64,000 bases of DNA, taken from contig NZ_LMGY01000016.1 in NCBI RefSeq assembly GCF_001427585.1, positions 247,286 through 311,285 of the forward strand, read 5' to 3'. This DNA comes from Pseudoxanthomonas sp. Root630. GTDB taxonomy: Bacteria > Pseudomonadota > Gammaproteobacteria > Xanthomonadales > Xanthomonadaceae. Shown piece by piece: positions 32,231 through 41,404 of this stretch. How positions within the stretch are numbered: position 1 is the first letter of the stretch; each line of letters starts with the position of its first letter. The position numbers were made by a program, and so were the translations under genes. The notes below the pieces were generated by a model. It was not told the DNA's origin. It saw nothing but the letters and a program-made list of their open reading frames with translations, and ran no database searches.

Positions 32231-34791
32231 ATCACGACGCGGCCAGCGAGGGTCTCGACCTGGCGGCACTCGTCGCCGCGCTGGAACGCGCCGTGGCCGA
32301 ACGCGGCACCGACGACGCCACCGCCCTGCTCCTGCGGCAGGCACGCGATGCGCTGCTCGCCAAGCAGCGGGAAGCCGACACCGAGCGTTCGCGGTACCGC
32401 AACCTGTTCGATGCCGTCCCCGATCCGGTCAGCATCATCGCCGAAGACGGCACGGTGCTGGACCTCAACAAGGCGGGCATGTCGGCTTACAAGCGCCCGC
32501 CCGAGGAAATCGTCGGGCGCAACATCAACGTGCTCAACCCGGATTTGCCGCGCGACCACCTGGTGCCGGTGTGGGAAACGCTGAACCGCGGCGAGACCTA
32601 TGTCATCGAAGTCACCAACATGCGCGGCGACGGGACGCGGTTCCCCGTCGAAGTGCACTCGGCGAACATCAACTTCGACGGCCGCAAGAGCATCGTGGCC
32701 GTCGCGCGCGACATCAGCAGCCGCCGGCTCGCGGAGCTGCGCTACCGCGAGTTGATGGAAACCATCGACAAAGGGATCGTGGTGAACGGCCGCGACCTCG
32801 TCGTGCAGTACTGCAACGGTGCCGCCATGCGCATTTTCGGCATCCGCGAAGACCAGCGCGTCGGCCAGGAACTCGCGCTGGACCGCTGGCATGTCGTCGA
32901 CGAGCACGGCCGCGAGATGCAACGCCAGGAGCTGCCGGCGCAACGTGCGCTGGATAGCGGGCAGATGGTGGAGAGCGTGCTGCTGGGCATGTACCACCGC
33001 GAGCGCAAACACCTGATCTGGGTCACCGCGACGTCGGTGCCGCAGTTCGCGCCGGGCGAGAGCCGTCCGTCGCAGGTGACGACCCTCTTCAGCGACGTCA
33101 CCGAGCTCAAGCGCGACAGCGCGCTGTTCGACCGTGCGCAGTCGCTGGCCCACATCGGCGGCTGGGAATGGGACATCGGGCGCGACCGCATGTACCTGAC
33201 CGACGAGGCGCAGCGGATCCTCGGCGCCGCGCGCCCGTTGATCACCCTGGACGATGTGCTGACCTGCCTGCGCGAATCCGACCGTCGGCGACTGCGCGGT
33301 GCGCTGAACCTGATCACCGGCGGCGGCAAGGGCTTCGACCTGGAGTTGCAGGGCACGCAGGCCGACGGTCACCCGTTCTGGATCCGCGTGATCGGCGATG
33401 CCGAGCCTGGCGATCCCGGCGCGTCGCGCATCACCGGCACCATGCAGGACATCTCGCAGGACAAGCAGGCGGAGGAAACGCTGCGCATCCAGGCGCGCAC
33501 CGATCCGCTGACCGGCCTGATGAACCGCGACGCCGTGCTGACCGAACTCGGCGCGCGCCTGAGCGACCCCGAACGCGCGCAGGTCGCGGTGCTCTACATC
33601 GACCTCGACCGTTTCAAGATGGTCAACGACGTGCTGGGCCACAACGCGGGCGATGAACTGCTCGTGCAGGCCTCCGACCGCATCCGCGGCGCGGTCGGTA
33701 CCGACGGCATGATCGCCCGCTTCGGCGGCGACGAGTTCCTGGTCATCTGCGATGCCGGCGATAACCCGCAACTGCCCGAACACCTGGCGCATGCGGTGCT
33801 GGGGGCATTCGCCGACTCCTTCCGTTTCGGCAAGGACGAATTCGCCATCACCGCCAGCATCGGCCTGGCGGTGGCGCCGGGCGACGGCCTGCGCCCGCAA
33901 CAGCTGATCCAGAATGCCGACATCGCGATGTACGACAGCAAGCATCGCGCGCGCAACGGCTGGCAGAGCTTCACCCAGGAGCTGGCGCAACGGCAGCAGG
34001 ACCGGATGCAGATCGAGACGCAGCTCCGGCGCGCGGTGGACAACGAGGAGTTCCGGCTCGTCTACCAGCCGCAGGTCGACCTGCGCAACGGCCACATCAT
34101 CGCCGCCGAAGCACTGATCCGCTGGCAGAACCATCAACTGGGCGAATTGCGTCCCGACGTGTTCATCAGCCATGCGGAGACGACCGGCGATATCGTGCGG
34201 ATCGGCAGCTGGGTACTGCGCGAGGCCTGCCGCCAGGTGGCCGCATGGCGCGACCAGGGCCTGGGCATCGTGCGGGTCGCGGTGAACGTGTCGTATCGCC
34301 AGTTCGCCGGCGATGACCTCGCCGACCGGGTGCGCGCGATCCTCGCCGAGTTCGACCTGCCCGGCGCTGCCCTGGAACTGGAATTCACCGAACGCGTTCT
34401 CATCGAGGACGCGCCGGCCACGCTGCGCACCTTCGCCGACCTGCGCCACTTGGGCGTGATGCTGACCATCGACGACTTCGGCGAAGGCTACAGCGCGCTC
34501 AACTACCTTCGCCGCCTGCCCATCCACGGCCTGAAGCTCAGCCCGCTGTTCACCGAGGGCGTACCCAACAACCGCTCCGACGTGGCGGTCTGCCAGGCGG
34601 TCTCGGCGATCGCGCGCAGCCTGGGGCTGGGCCTGGTGGCGGAGGGCGTGGAGTCCGAGGCGCAGCGCCAGTTCCTGCTCAACCTGGGCGTTCCGGTCGG
34701 CCAGGGCTTCCTGTTCGCACCGGGGCTCTCGCCGGACGAGTTCGCACGCCGGCTGGCCGATACCCCGCTGGAGCGCGCATTGCACGCTTGA
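32227..34791 (+). CDS. PAS-GGDEF-EAL cyclic-di-GMP protein
   Basis: An 854-aa soluble signalling protein. Order: N-terminal helix, PAS domain 1 (about 55-165, RYRNLFDAVPDPVSIIAEDG), PAS 2 (about 170-300), a third PAS-like part (about 300-420), GGDEF (motif intact at 500-504, FGGDEFL) and EAL (motif intact at 628-630). EAL catalytic residues are kept: LEFTE, DDFGEGYS, the lysine in GLKLS, AEGVE and GQGF. The protein may make and break c-di-GMP. No membrane helix or signal peptide is seen, so the PAS domains sense a cytoplasmic cue. Its ATG overlaps the liuE stop, tying its synthesis to leucine catabolism. Confidence 0.93.
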   Translation: MNHDAASEGLDLAALVAALERAVAERGTDDATALLLRQARDALLAKQREADTERSRYRNLFDAVPDPVSIIAEDGTVLDLNKAGMSAYKRPPEEIVGRNINVLNPDLPRDHLVPVWETLNRGETYVIEVTNMRGDGTRFPVEVHSANINFDGRKSIVAVARDISSRRLAELRYRELMETIDKGIVVNGRDLVVQYCNGAAMRIFGIREDQRVGQELALDRWHVVDEHGREMQRQELPAQRALDSGQMVESVLLGMYHRERKHLIWVTATSVPQFAPGESRPSQVTTLFSDVTELKRDSALFDRAQSLAHIGGWEWDIGRDRMYLTDEAQRILGAARPLITLDDVLTCLRESDRRRLRGALNLITGGGKGFDLELQGTQADGHPFWIRVIGDAEPGDPGASRITGTMQDISQDKQAEETLRIQARTDPLTGLMNRDAVLTELGARLSDPERAQVAVLYIDLDRFKMVNDVLGHNAGDELLVQASDRIRGAVGTDGMIARFGGDEFLVICDAGDNPQLPEHLAHAVLGAFADSFRFGKDEFAITASIGLAVAPGDGLRPQQLIQNADIAMYDSKHRARNGWQSFTQELAQRQQDRMQIETQLRRAVDNEEFRLVYQPQVDLRNGHIIAAEALIRWQNHQLGELRPDVFISHAETTGDIVRIGSWVLREACRQVAAWRDQGLGIVRVAVNVSYRQFAGDDLADRVRAILAEFDLPGAALELEFTERVLIEDAPATLRTFADLRHLGVMLTIDDFGEGYSALNYLRRLPIHGLKLSPLFTEGVPNNRSDVAVCQAVSAIARSLGLGLVAEGVESEAQRQFLLNLGVPVGQGFLFAPGLSPDEFARRLADTPLERALHA

Positions 34792-34805
34792 GGCGGCCGA
34801 TTTCT

Positions 34806-34949
34806 GTAGGAGCGACGTAAGTCGCGACCGGAAACCTTCCTCTCCAGCGCCCCTTCCGCAAAGCGGCACGTCCTGGATCGTCGCAGTTCCGGCGTCGCCA
34901 AGAAGTCCTGTCTGCTTTGGTTCACGGTCGCGACTTACGTCGCTCCTAC
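34806..34949. repeat. Inverted GTAG repeat pair, GTAGGAGCGACG family
   Basis: GTAGGAGCGACGTAAGTCGC-type palindrome at 34806-34829 and its perfect inverted partner at 34926-34949. This is a second REP family, different from the GGCTGGGTT type. It fills the gap between the GGDEF-EAL gene and the SDR gene. Confidence 0.88.
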
Positions 34950-35018
34950 AGGGAGGCGATGGCGCCCAGCTCCCCACCATCGCGTAAAATGCCGGCTTTT
35001 CCGCAGCAGGTCCGCCGC

Positions 35019-35789
35019 ATGCAGCTTTCCGATACCCGCGCCGTCATCACCGGCGGCGCCTCCGGCCTGGGACTGGCCGTCGCCCGCCATCTGGTCCGCC
35101 ATGGCGGCAAGGTCGCCCTGTTCGACGTCAACGACGACAAGGGTGCTGCCGCCGTCGCCGAACTGGGGGAAGGCAACGCGCGCTATGTCCGTACCGACGT
35201 GACCGACGAAGCGGGTGTCGTCGCGAACATCGCGGCAGCCAGGGAATTCCTGGGCGGGCTGAACGCCGCGATCAATTGCGCCGGCATCCTTGGCGCCGGT
35301 CGCGTGCTCGGCAAGGAAGCACCGATGCCGCTGTCCACGTTCCAGGCCACCGTGATGGTGAACCTGGTGGGCAGCTTCAACGTCGCCAAGGCGGCCGCGG
35401 ACGCGATGCAGCACAACACCCCGAATGCCGACGGCGAGCGCGGCATCATCGTCAACACGGCAAGCGTGGCCGCGTACGAAGGCCAGATCGGCCAGGCGGC
35501 CTATTCGGCGTCGAAGGGCGGCGTGGTGGGCATGACCCTGCCGATGGCGCGCGAGTTGTCGCGCTTCGGCATCCGCGTGATGACCGTGGCACCCGGCATC
35601 TTCTGGACCCCGATGGTCGATGGCATGCCGGACGCGGTGCAGCAGTCGCTCAGTGCTTCGATCCCCTTCCCGTCCCGCCTGGGCAAGCCGGAAGAGTTCG
35701 CCGACCTGGTCGCCTACATCCTCGGCAATCCCTATCTCAACGGCGAAACCATCCGCCTGGACGGCGCCGTGCGACTGGCGCCGAAGTAA
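35019..35789 (+). CDS. SDR family 3-hydroxyacyl-CoA dehydrogenase (HSD10-like)
   Basis: A 256-aa short-chain dehydrogenase. NAD motif [14 protein letters not shown], the catalytic serine in [11 protein letters not shown] and YSASKGG (Tyr/Lys) are present. The run [20 protein letters not shown] and the short insertion [14 protein letters not shown] mark the type-10 17-beta-HSD / 3-hydroxy-2-methylbutyryl-CoA dehydrogenase branch. It should oxidise 2-methyl-3-hydroxybutyryl-CoA in isoleucine breakdown, or short straight-chain hydroxyacyl-CoAs. The ATG at 35019 begins [13 protein letters not shown]; a longer frame runs into the REP. Confidence 0.88.
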   Translation: MQLSDTRAVITGGASGLGLAVARHLVRHGGKVALFDVNDDKGAAAVAELGEGNARYVRTDVTDEAGVVANIAAAREFLGGLNAAINCAGILGAGRVLGKEAPMPLSTFQATVMVNLVGSFNVAKAAADAMQHNTPNADGERGIIVNTASVAAYEGQIGQAAYSASKGGVVGMTLPMARELSRFGIRVMTVAPGIFWTPMVDGMPDAVQQSLSASIPFPSRLGKPEEFADLVAYILGNPYLNGETIRLDGAVRLAPK

Positions 35790-35827
35790 GCCCGCTCCCT
35801 CTTTCCTTTCCTACCTACGGTCCAACC

Positions 35828-36394
35828 ATGAAGGCTTTTGACATCAAGAAGGGCAACGTCGTCGAACACAACGGTGGCGTGTACCAGATCCGCGACATCG
35901 AGCGCAGCTCGCCGCAGGGTCGCGGCGGCAACGTGCGCTTCCGCTTCATCATGTACAGCGTGCCGGGCGGCAACAAGCTGGATGCCAGCTTCGATGCCGA
36001 CGACAACCTGAGCGAAGTGGAGCTGCTGCGCCGCCAGGCGACGTATTCCTACAAGGACGGCGATGCGTTCGTATTCCTCGATGACGAGGACTACACGCCC
36101 TACACCCTGGACGCGAACGTGATCGGCGACGATGCCGGCTACATCACCGATGGCCTGAGCGGTTGCTACGTGCAGGTGATCGACGAACTGCCGGTCGCGC
36201 TGCAGTTGCCGCAGCACGTGACGCTGGAAGTCGTGGAGACACCGCCGGAACTGAAGGGCGGCACCGCCACCAAGCGCCCCAAGCCGGCCAAGCTCAGCAC
36301 GGGCATCGAGATCATGGTGCCGGAGTACATCACCAACGGCGAGCGCATCCTGGTCTACACGACCACCGGCGAGTTCGGCGGCCGCGCGGACTGA
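35828..36394 (+). CDS. efpL: Elongation factor P-like protein EfpL (YeiP)
   Basis: A 188-aa EF-P paralogue with KOW-like N-domain and two OB folds. [20 protein letters not shown] and the loop tip GRGGNVRF with arginine instead of the modified lysine mark the YeiP/EfpL branch. EfpL eases ribosome stalling at proline and other difficult motifs. The C-terminal signature [20 protein letters not shown] appears with the usual spacing. It is a single gene that follows the SDR gene by 38 bp and converges on the DUF4105 gene. Confidence 0.92.
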   Translation: MKAFDIKKGNVVEHNGGVYQIRDIERSSPQGRGGNVRFRFIMYSVPGGNKLDASFDADDNLSEVELLRRQATYSYKDGDAFVFLDDEDYTPYTLDANVIGDDAGYITDGLSGCYVQVIDELPVALQLPQHVTLEVVETPPELKGGTATKRPKPAKLSTGIEIMVPEYITNGERILVYTTTGEFGGRAD

Positions 36395-36401
36395 TCCGCG
36401 G

Positions 36402-38192
36402 TTACGACGCGCCTGCCGCGGCCAACGCCCGCAGGCGCGTACCGATCGCGTCCACGTTGGATTCGATCCCGCGCAGGGCTTCCCGCTGCTCTTCGGGAAG
36501 CCAGCGCTCCAGGTCCTTGCGCAGGGCGGCATCCTCGCCCCGAAGCCGGTCGACACGCGCCCGCGCCTCCACGCCGATGCGCGCGCGCTCGTCCGATTGC
36601 GGCAATCCGTAGCCCTCCGCTGCGAGTTCGGCGGGCCGGCTGACGAAGCTGGTGTCTCCCAGCCACGCCCTCAACGCCTGCACCGCGCCTGCGGCGTCTT
36701 CCGGCGCATTGCGCCCGAGATAGCGTCGTTTCAGCTCATCGCGCAACAGCAACTGCTGCCTGCGCAGCGCGGCATTCTCCAGCACGAGCAAAGCCGCGCT
36801 CGCCTTCAGATCCGCCTGCGACAACCACGGCGTGCGCGCCTCCGGCGCCAGCGCCAGCCACGCCTGTGCATCGCGTTGCGGCAGCGCCAGTGCCTCGCGC
36901 GCGACCGCAAACAGGGTGTCGTAGCGTGCGCTCATGGGCTCGAAGTAATAGCCGAGACGGCGCGCCTGTTCGCCATCTTCGAGGACGCGGCGGTCCGCGA
37001 TGCCCGCACGCTCCAGTTTCTTCAACAGGCCTGTCGGCGTGATGCTCGCCAATGGCTCACCGGCAAGCCGCGGCACGCCATCATGCAGCAGCTTCCACGT
37101 TTCCACGGCGCAGTTGTTGCTGATGAAGTAGTAACGTCCGTCATAGCTCCAGTGGAGTTGCGCGGCACGCTCCAGCAGCGAGGCGATCTCGTTCCGCTGG
37201 AGCCGCAGCGGAATGGATTGCAGGCCACGCAGTTCGATCTTCGTGTATTCCTCGATCACCTGGTCCAGCGGCAGCAGGAACAACCGCGAAGGATACGAAC
37301 CCGTCAACCCGCGCCAGCCCGAGATCTGCACATCGCCCACGAAAGCGCGGAACGACAGCACGCGATGATGGGCGAGGTCCAGCCGGCAATCAGGCCCTGG
37401 CGCACGACCCGGTGCACAGACCACCAGCCTCAACATGCTGTGGCCCCAGCGGCTCATCGCCTCGGTATTGCCCTCGGCCAGCAGGTAGTCCACCTCGTAG
37501 ACGCGTGCGGGCTCCAGGGCCAGCAGCGACGCATCCCCGCGCGCCGCATCCGCTTCAAGAAAAGGCAGTCCCGCCGCGCACTCGGCCGCTGTGGCCGGCT
37601 CGCCGAAATGCGATGCGAAATACCGGTGCAGCGCCGGACGCCGGCACGCGTAGCTGCCGTCCAGCACGAAGTGCTCGAGGTTGACGGCGACGAACTCGGA
37701 CGGCCGCGTCAGCTCGTAGGTATCGGGGCTCCGGGCGGTGAAATCATTACGGCTGCGCCGGCCTGCGACACGGAACACACTGCGCTGCCAACCGGCCAGG
37801 TCGCGCAGGTGCGGATCAGCGGACAGCACGTTGCGATGCGTGCGGTCGTAGGCGTGGGCGAGTTCGTGGACGAGCGCCTTGCGCGCCGGGAGGCCGTGCG
37901 GGTCGTCCAGCAATGCACGATCAAGCCACAGCCGGCGGCCGACGCGGCGGCCCTGCACGTCGTGCGGTAGATCGCCGCGCCACCCCAGGACCAGGTCTCG
38001 CGGCAATCCTTCCCGCCATGTCCGCGGCAGACGGACGAGGACATCGTCGACGAGCGCCTGCGTGGACGCGACCTGCGCCGCATCGAGCCCCGCAGGATCG
38101 ACGCGGATGGCGAAGGCGGGGATCGCGTGGCCCAGCAACGCACAGGCAAGCGCCACGCCGATGCGCCGGCCCCATGGCCGACGCGGGAACAT
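36402..38192 (-). CDS. DUF4105 family exported protein
   Basis: A 596-aa exported protein. Signal peptide in RRIGVALACALLGHAIPAFA. A zinc-protease-like motif HELAHAYD occurs at about residue 108. The DUF4105 core (about 240-420) includes the segments SRWGHSMLRLV, LLPLDQVIEEYTKIELRGL and FISNNCAVETWKLL, a cysteine-histidine pattern also seen in NlpC-like enzymes. The C-terminal 170 residues are helical. Its function is unproven. Its ATG overlaps the stop of the small DUF2388 gene by one base, a recurrent pairing in related bacteria. Confidence 0.85.
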   Translation of the reverse strand: MFPRRPWGRRIGVALACALLGHAIPAFAIRVDPAGLDAAQVASTQALVDDVLVRLPRTWREGLPRDLVLGWRGDLPHDVQGRRVGRRLWLDRALLDDPHGLPARKALVHELAHAYDRTHRNVLSADPHLRDLAGWQRSVFRVAGRRSRNDFTARSPDTYELTRPSEFVAVNLEHFVLDGSYACRRPALHRYFASHFGEPATAAECAAGLPFLEADAARGDASLLALEPARVYEVDYLLAEGNTEAMSRWGHSMLRLVVCAPGRAPGPDCRLDLAHHRVLSFRAFVGDVQISGWRGLTGSYPSRLFLLPLDQVIEEYTKIELRGLQSIPLRLQRNEIASLLERAAQLHWSYDGRYYFISNNCAVETWKLLHDGVPRLAGEPLASITPTGLLKKLERAGIADRRVLEDGEQARRLGYYFEPMSARYDTLFAVAREALALPQRDAQAWLALAPEARTPWLSQADLKASAALLVLENAALRRQQLLLRDELKRRYLGRNAPEDAAGAVQALRAWLGDTSFVSRPAELAAEGYGLPQSDERARIGVEARARVDRLRGEDAALRKDLERWLPEEQREALRGIESNVDAIGTRLRALAAAGAS

Positions 38193-38491
38193 CAACGCGC
38201 CAGGATGGCCTGGGCCAGCTGCATGTCGCTGGCACGGCGCGCGGCCTCGTCGGTCTCGCGCAGGTGGCGCAGCGCAGCCTCGAGCTGTGCGCCGCGGATG
38301 CGGCCGTTGCTGGCGACGAAGCTGGCCGCGTCTTCGCGGGCCTGCAACACGATCTTGTCGTCGCCGGACGAGCTGTCGGAGGACGCCGACGAGCCGGCGG
38401 ACGATGCGCCCGCGGAACTGCCGGCAAAACTGCCAGCCAGGGCGGGAACGGAAAGCGCCAGCAACACGCCGGCCAGGATGAAACGGGACAT
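38192..38491 (-). CDS. DUF2388 family small exported protein
   Basis: A 99-aa periplasmic protein with a signal peptide (MSRFILAGVLLALSVPALA), a Ser/Gly/Ala-rich segment and the DUF2388 core: KIVLQAREDAASFVASNGRI, then RGAQLEAALRHLR and SDMQLAQAILA. The family is common in pseudomonads and xanthomonads and has no known role. It is translationally coupled (TGATG) to the DUF4105 gene, which suggests joint work at the envelope. The start at 38491 was chosen because the signal peptide begins there; a longer frame adds 14 residues. Confidence 0.88.
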   Translation of the reverse strand: MSRFILAGVLLALSVPALAGSFAGSSAGASSAGSSASSDSSSGDDKIVLQAREDAASFVASNGRIRGAQLEAALRHLRETDEAARRASDMQLAQAILAR

Positions 38492-38571
38492 GGATGCTTC
38501 CGGAGGGGACGCCGTCACCGGCGCGGTGCGCAAAGCCTACCTGCAATCGGCGTACGCAGGATGAACCCGCA

Positions 38572-39966
38572 TCACTCTTGCGTGTCGAACAGCTTGCCGG
38601 GATTCATCAGGCCATTGGGGTCCAGCACACGCTTCACGCCGCGCATCACCGCGATTTCTTCCGGGCTGCGCGTGCTTTCCAGATAGCCCTTCTTCACCAG
38701 GCCGATGCCGTGCTCGGCCGAGATACTGCCGCGATGACGCTGCAGCGAAGCGGCCAGCAGCTTGGTCACCTGCTCGCACTGGGTGACGAAGTCGGCATCG
38801 CCCACATCGTCGGGCTTCAGCACGTTGATGTGCAGGTTGCCGTCGCCGATGTGGCCGAACCAGACCACGTCGAATTGCGGATAGGCCTCGCCCAGCAAGG
38901 CCTGGGTCTCGGCGAGGAAGGCCGGCATGGCGGAAATGCGCACCGACACGTCGTTCTTGTAAGGCTTGTAGCGCGCCAGCGCTTCGGTGATGCCTTCGCG
39001 CAGGCGCCACAGCTGCGCGGCCTGCGCATCGGACTGGCTGATCACGCCATCGCTGACCCAGCCCTGCTCCATGCAGGCCTCGAAGGCGGCCATCGCGGCA
39101 GCTTCCTTCGCGTCGTCGCCGATGGCGAACTCGGTGACCACGTAGTACGGATGCACCTCGTCGAAGGGCTTCTGCGCGCCATGCGACAGCACGTGCTCCA
39201 GCGCGCGGTCGGTGAAGAATTCGAAGGCTTCCAGCTGAAGGCGCTCGCGGAACGCCGCGAAGACCTGCATCAACACCTCGAACGACGGTAGCGCCAGCAG
39301 CATGACGTTGGTCGGCGGTGGCGGATCGGTCAGGCGGACGGTCGCTTCGACCACCACGCCCAGCGTGCCCTCGGATCCGATGAACAGATGCCGCAGGTCG
39401 TAGCCGCTCGAATTCTTGATGAGCGCCTTGTTGAGCTCCAGTACGTCGCCGGCGCCGGTGACCACTTTGAGGCCCGCGATCCATTCGCGCGTGTTGCCGT
39501 AGCGGATCACCCGGATGCCGCCGGCATTGGTGGCGATGTTGCCGCCGATGGCGCAGGAGCCACGCGCGGCGAAATCCACCGGATACACCAGGCCATGGTC
39601 GCGCGCCGCGTTGTGCAGGGCTTCCAGCGGCATGCCGGCCTGCACGGTGAGCGTGCGGTCCACGGCGTTGAAATCGAGCGCCTGGTTCATGCGCTCCAGG
39701 CTGAGCACCAGTTCCCCGTTCGCCGCGACAGCACCGCCGGACAGGCCGGTGCGACCGCCCGAGGGCACGACGGCGACGCGATGCGTGTTGGCCCACTGCA
39801 CGATGGCCTGCACTTCCTCGACAGTGGCCGGCAAGGCGATGGCCAGCGGAGCGGGCGTCCAGCGCCGGGTCCAGTCGCGGCCGTAGTGTTCGAGGTCGGC
39901 GGGATCGGTCTTCAGGCGCAACCCGGGGGCGGCGTCGAGCAGGGCTTGCAGGCGCGGATCGCTCAT
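38572..39966 (-). CDS. D-2-hydroxyglutarate dehydrogenase (FAD-linked)
   Basis: A 464-aa FAD-binding_4 oxidoreductase. FAD motifs are VPSGGRTGLSGGAV and ARGSCAIGGNIATNAGGIRV, with RYGNTREWIAGLKVV. The C-terminal cap has FGHIGDGNLHINV and the catalytic histidine in SAEHGIGLVKKGYL. This matches D-2-hydroxyglutarate dehydrogenases (D-lactate dehydrogenases are close relatives). SerA reduces 2-oxoglutarate to D-2-hydroxyglutarate as a side reaction that drives serine synthesis; this enzyme re-oxidises it. The gene is divergent from serA across 194 bp, a pairing known in pseudomonads. Confidence 0.88.
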   Translation of the reverse strand: MSDPRLQALLDAAPGLRLKTDPADLEHYGRDWTRRWTPAPLAIALPATVEEVQAIVQWANTHRVAVVPSGGRTGLSGGAVAANGELVLSLERMNQALDFNAVDRTLTVQAGMPLEALHNAARDHGLVYPVDFAARGSCAIGGNIATNAGGIRVIRYGNTREWIAGLKVVTGAGDVLELNKALIKNSSGYDLRHLFIGSEGTLGVVVEATVRLTDPPPPTNVMLLALPSFEVLMQVFAAFRERLQLEAFEFFTDRALEHVLSHGAQKPFDEVHPYYVVTEFAIGDDAKEAAAMAAFEACMEQGWVSDGVISQSDAQAAQLWRLREGITEALARYKPYKNDVSVRISAMPAFLAETQALLGEAYPQFDVVWFGHIGDGNLHINVLKPDDVGDADFVTQCEQVTKLLAASLQRHRGSISAEHGIGLVKKGYLESTRSPEEIAVMRGVKRVLDPNGLMNPGKLFDTQE

Positions 39967-40159
39967 TGCATGGGTGGATCTTCGGGGGCGCTCAGGGTGC
40001 CAGCGATGCTGCGCTGCGTCCAGCCGACGCAAGGTTCGTTTCAGGGGCAACCAAGACGGAAAAGCAGCAACCGAGCATTCCATTCCGCGCTGCAGCATCG
40101 GGGGCGTGCATCTGGCATAGTGACGACCCTTTCCCTCCCCCGTTTGCGACCTTCCCGCA

Positions 40160-41401
40160 ATGTCGAACAAGAAGACCTCGTACCCGAAGCAGGACATCCG
40201 CGTGCTGTTGCTGGAGGGGGTCAGCCCGACTGCGGTGGAGACCTTCCGCGCGGCGGGCTATTCGCAGATCGAGTTCCACGAGAAATCGCTGCCGGAAGCC
40301 GAACTCAAGCAGCGCATCGCCGAGGCGCACATCGTCGGCATCCGTTCGCGCACCCACCTCACCGAAGACGTCCTGGCGCAGGCGCGCCGGTTGATCGCGG
40401 TGGGCTGCTTCTGCATCGGCACCAACCAGGTCGACCTGGAAGCCGCCGAACTGGCCGGCATCCCGGTCTTCAATGCGCCCTACTCCAACACCCGCAGCGT
40501 GGCCGAGCTGGTCATCGCGCAGGCCATCCTGCTGATGCGCGGCATTCCGCAGAAGAACGCCGAATGCCATCGCGGCGGCTGGAGCAAGTCCGCCGCAGGC
40601 AGCCACGAAGTGCGCGGCAAGACCCTCGGCATCATCGGCTACGGCCATATCGGCACCCAGGTCGGCGTGCTCGCCGAGTCGCTGGGCATGCACGTGCTCT
40701 TCCACGACATCGAGACCAAGCTCTCGCTCGGCAATGCGCGCCCTGCGATCAGCCTGGACGACCTGCTGGCACTGAGCGACGTGGTGACCCTGCACGTGCC
40801 GGAAACGGCGGCGACCAAGGACATGTTCGGTGCGGCGCAGATCGCGAAGATGAAGCGCGGCGCGCACCTGATCAACGCCTCGCGCGGCACCGTGGTCGAC
40901 ATCGACGCGTTGGCGGACGCCCTGAAGTCCGGCCAGGTCGGCGGCGCGGCGGTGGACGTGTTCCCGGTGGAGCCCAAGGGCAACGCGGAGTCGTTCGAAT
41001 CGCCGTTGCGCGGGCTGGACAACGTCATCCTGACACCGCACGTCGGCGGTTCCACGCTGGAAGCGCAGGACAACATCGGCATCGAAGTGGCCGCCAAGCT
41101 GGTCCGCTACAGCGACAACGGCAGCACGCTGTCGGCGGTGAACTTCCCCGAGGTCACCCTGCCCGGCCACGACGGCAGCCGCCGCATCATGCACATCCAC
41201 CGCAACGTGCCGGGCGTGCTGTCGCAGATCAACGACATCTTCCGCGACCGTGGCATCAACATCGACGGCCAGTTCCTGCGCACCGACCCCAAGGTCGGTT
41301 ACGTGGTCATCGATGTCACCGCCGACGAAGAGCAGACCACCAGCCTGCGCGAGGCGATGGCGGCCATCCCGGGCACGCTGCGCGTGCGCGTGCTGTACTG
41401 A
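40160..41401 (+). CDS. serA: D-3-phosphoglycerate dehydrogenase
   Basis: A 413-aa enzyme starting serine biosynthesis. Substrate domain (1-105 and 310-330), NAD domain with GYGHIGTQVG, the catalytic arginine in NASRGTVVD, glutamate in FPVEP and histidine in TPHVGGSTLEAQ. A C-terminal ACT domain (about 338-413, RRIMHIHRNVPGVLSQINDI in one run) provides serine feedback, as in E. coli SerA (410 aa). It is divergent from the D-2-hydroxyglutarate dehydrogenase gene. No strong Shine-Dalgarno precedes the ATG at 40160. Confidence 0.95.
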   Translation: MSNKKTSYPKQDIRVLLLEGVSPTAVETFRAAGYSQIEFHEKSLPEAELKQRIAEAHIVGIRSRTHLTEDVLAQARRLIAVGCFCIGTNQVDLEAAELAGIPVFNAPYSNTRSVAELVIAQAILLMRGIPQKNAECHRGGWSKSAAGSHEVRGKTLGIIGYGHIGTQVGVLAESLGMHVLFHDIETKLSLGNARPAISLDDLLALSDVVTLHVPETAATKDMFGAAQIAKMKRGAHLINASRGTVVDIDALADALKSGQVGGAAVDVFPVEPKGNAESFESPLRGLDNVILTPHVGGSTLEAQDNIGIEVAAKLVRYSDNGSTLSAVNFPEVTLPGHDGSRRIMHIHRNVPGVLSQINDIFRDRGINIDGQFLRTDPKVGYVVIDVTADEEQTTSLREAMAAIPGTLRVRVLY

Positions 41402-41404
41402 CGC

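Noticed and set aside
32095-34980. Minus-strand open frame of 961 codons
   Set aside because: Antisense shadow of the PAS-GGDEF-EAL gene and of the end of liuE; no motif and no ribosome site.
34917-35018. N-terminal extension of the SDR gene
   Set aside because: The extra codons come from the inverted GTAG repeat; the NAD-binding fold starts at the ATG at 35019.
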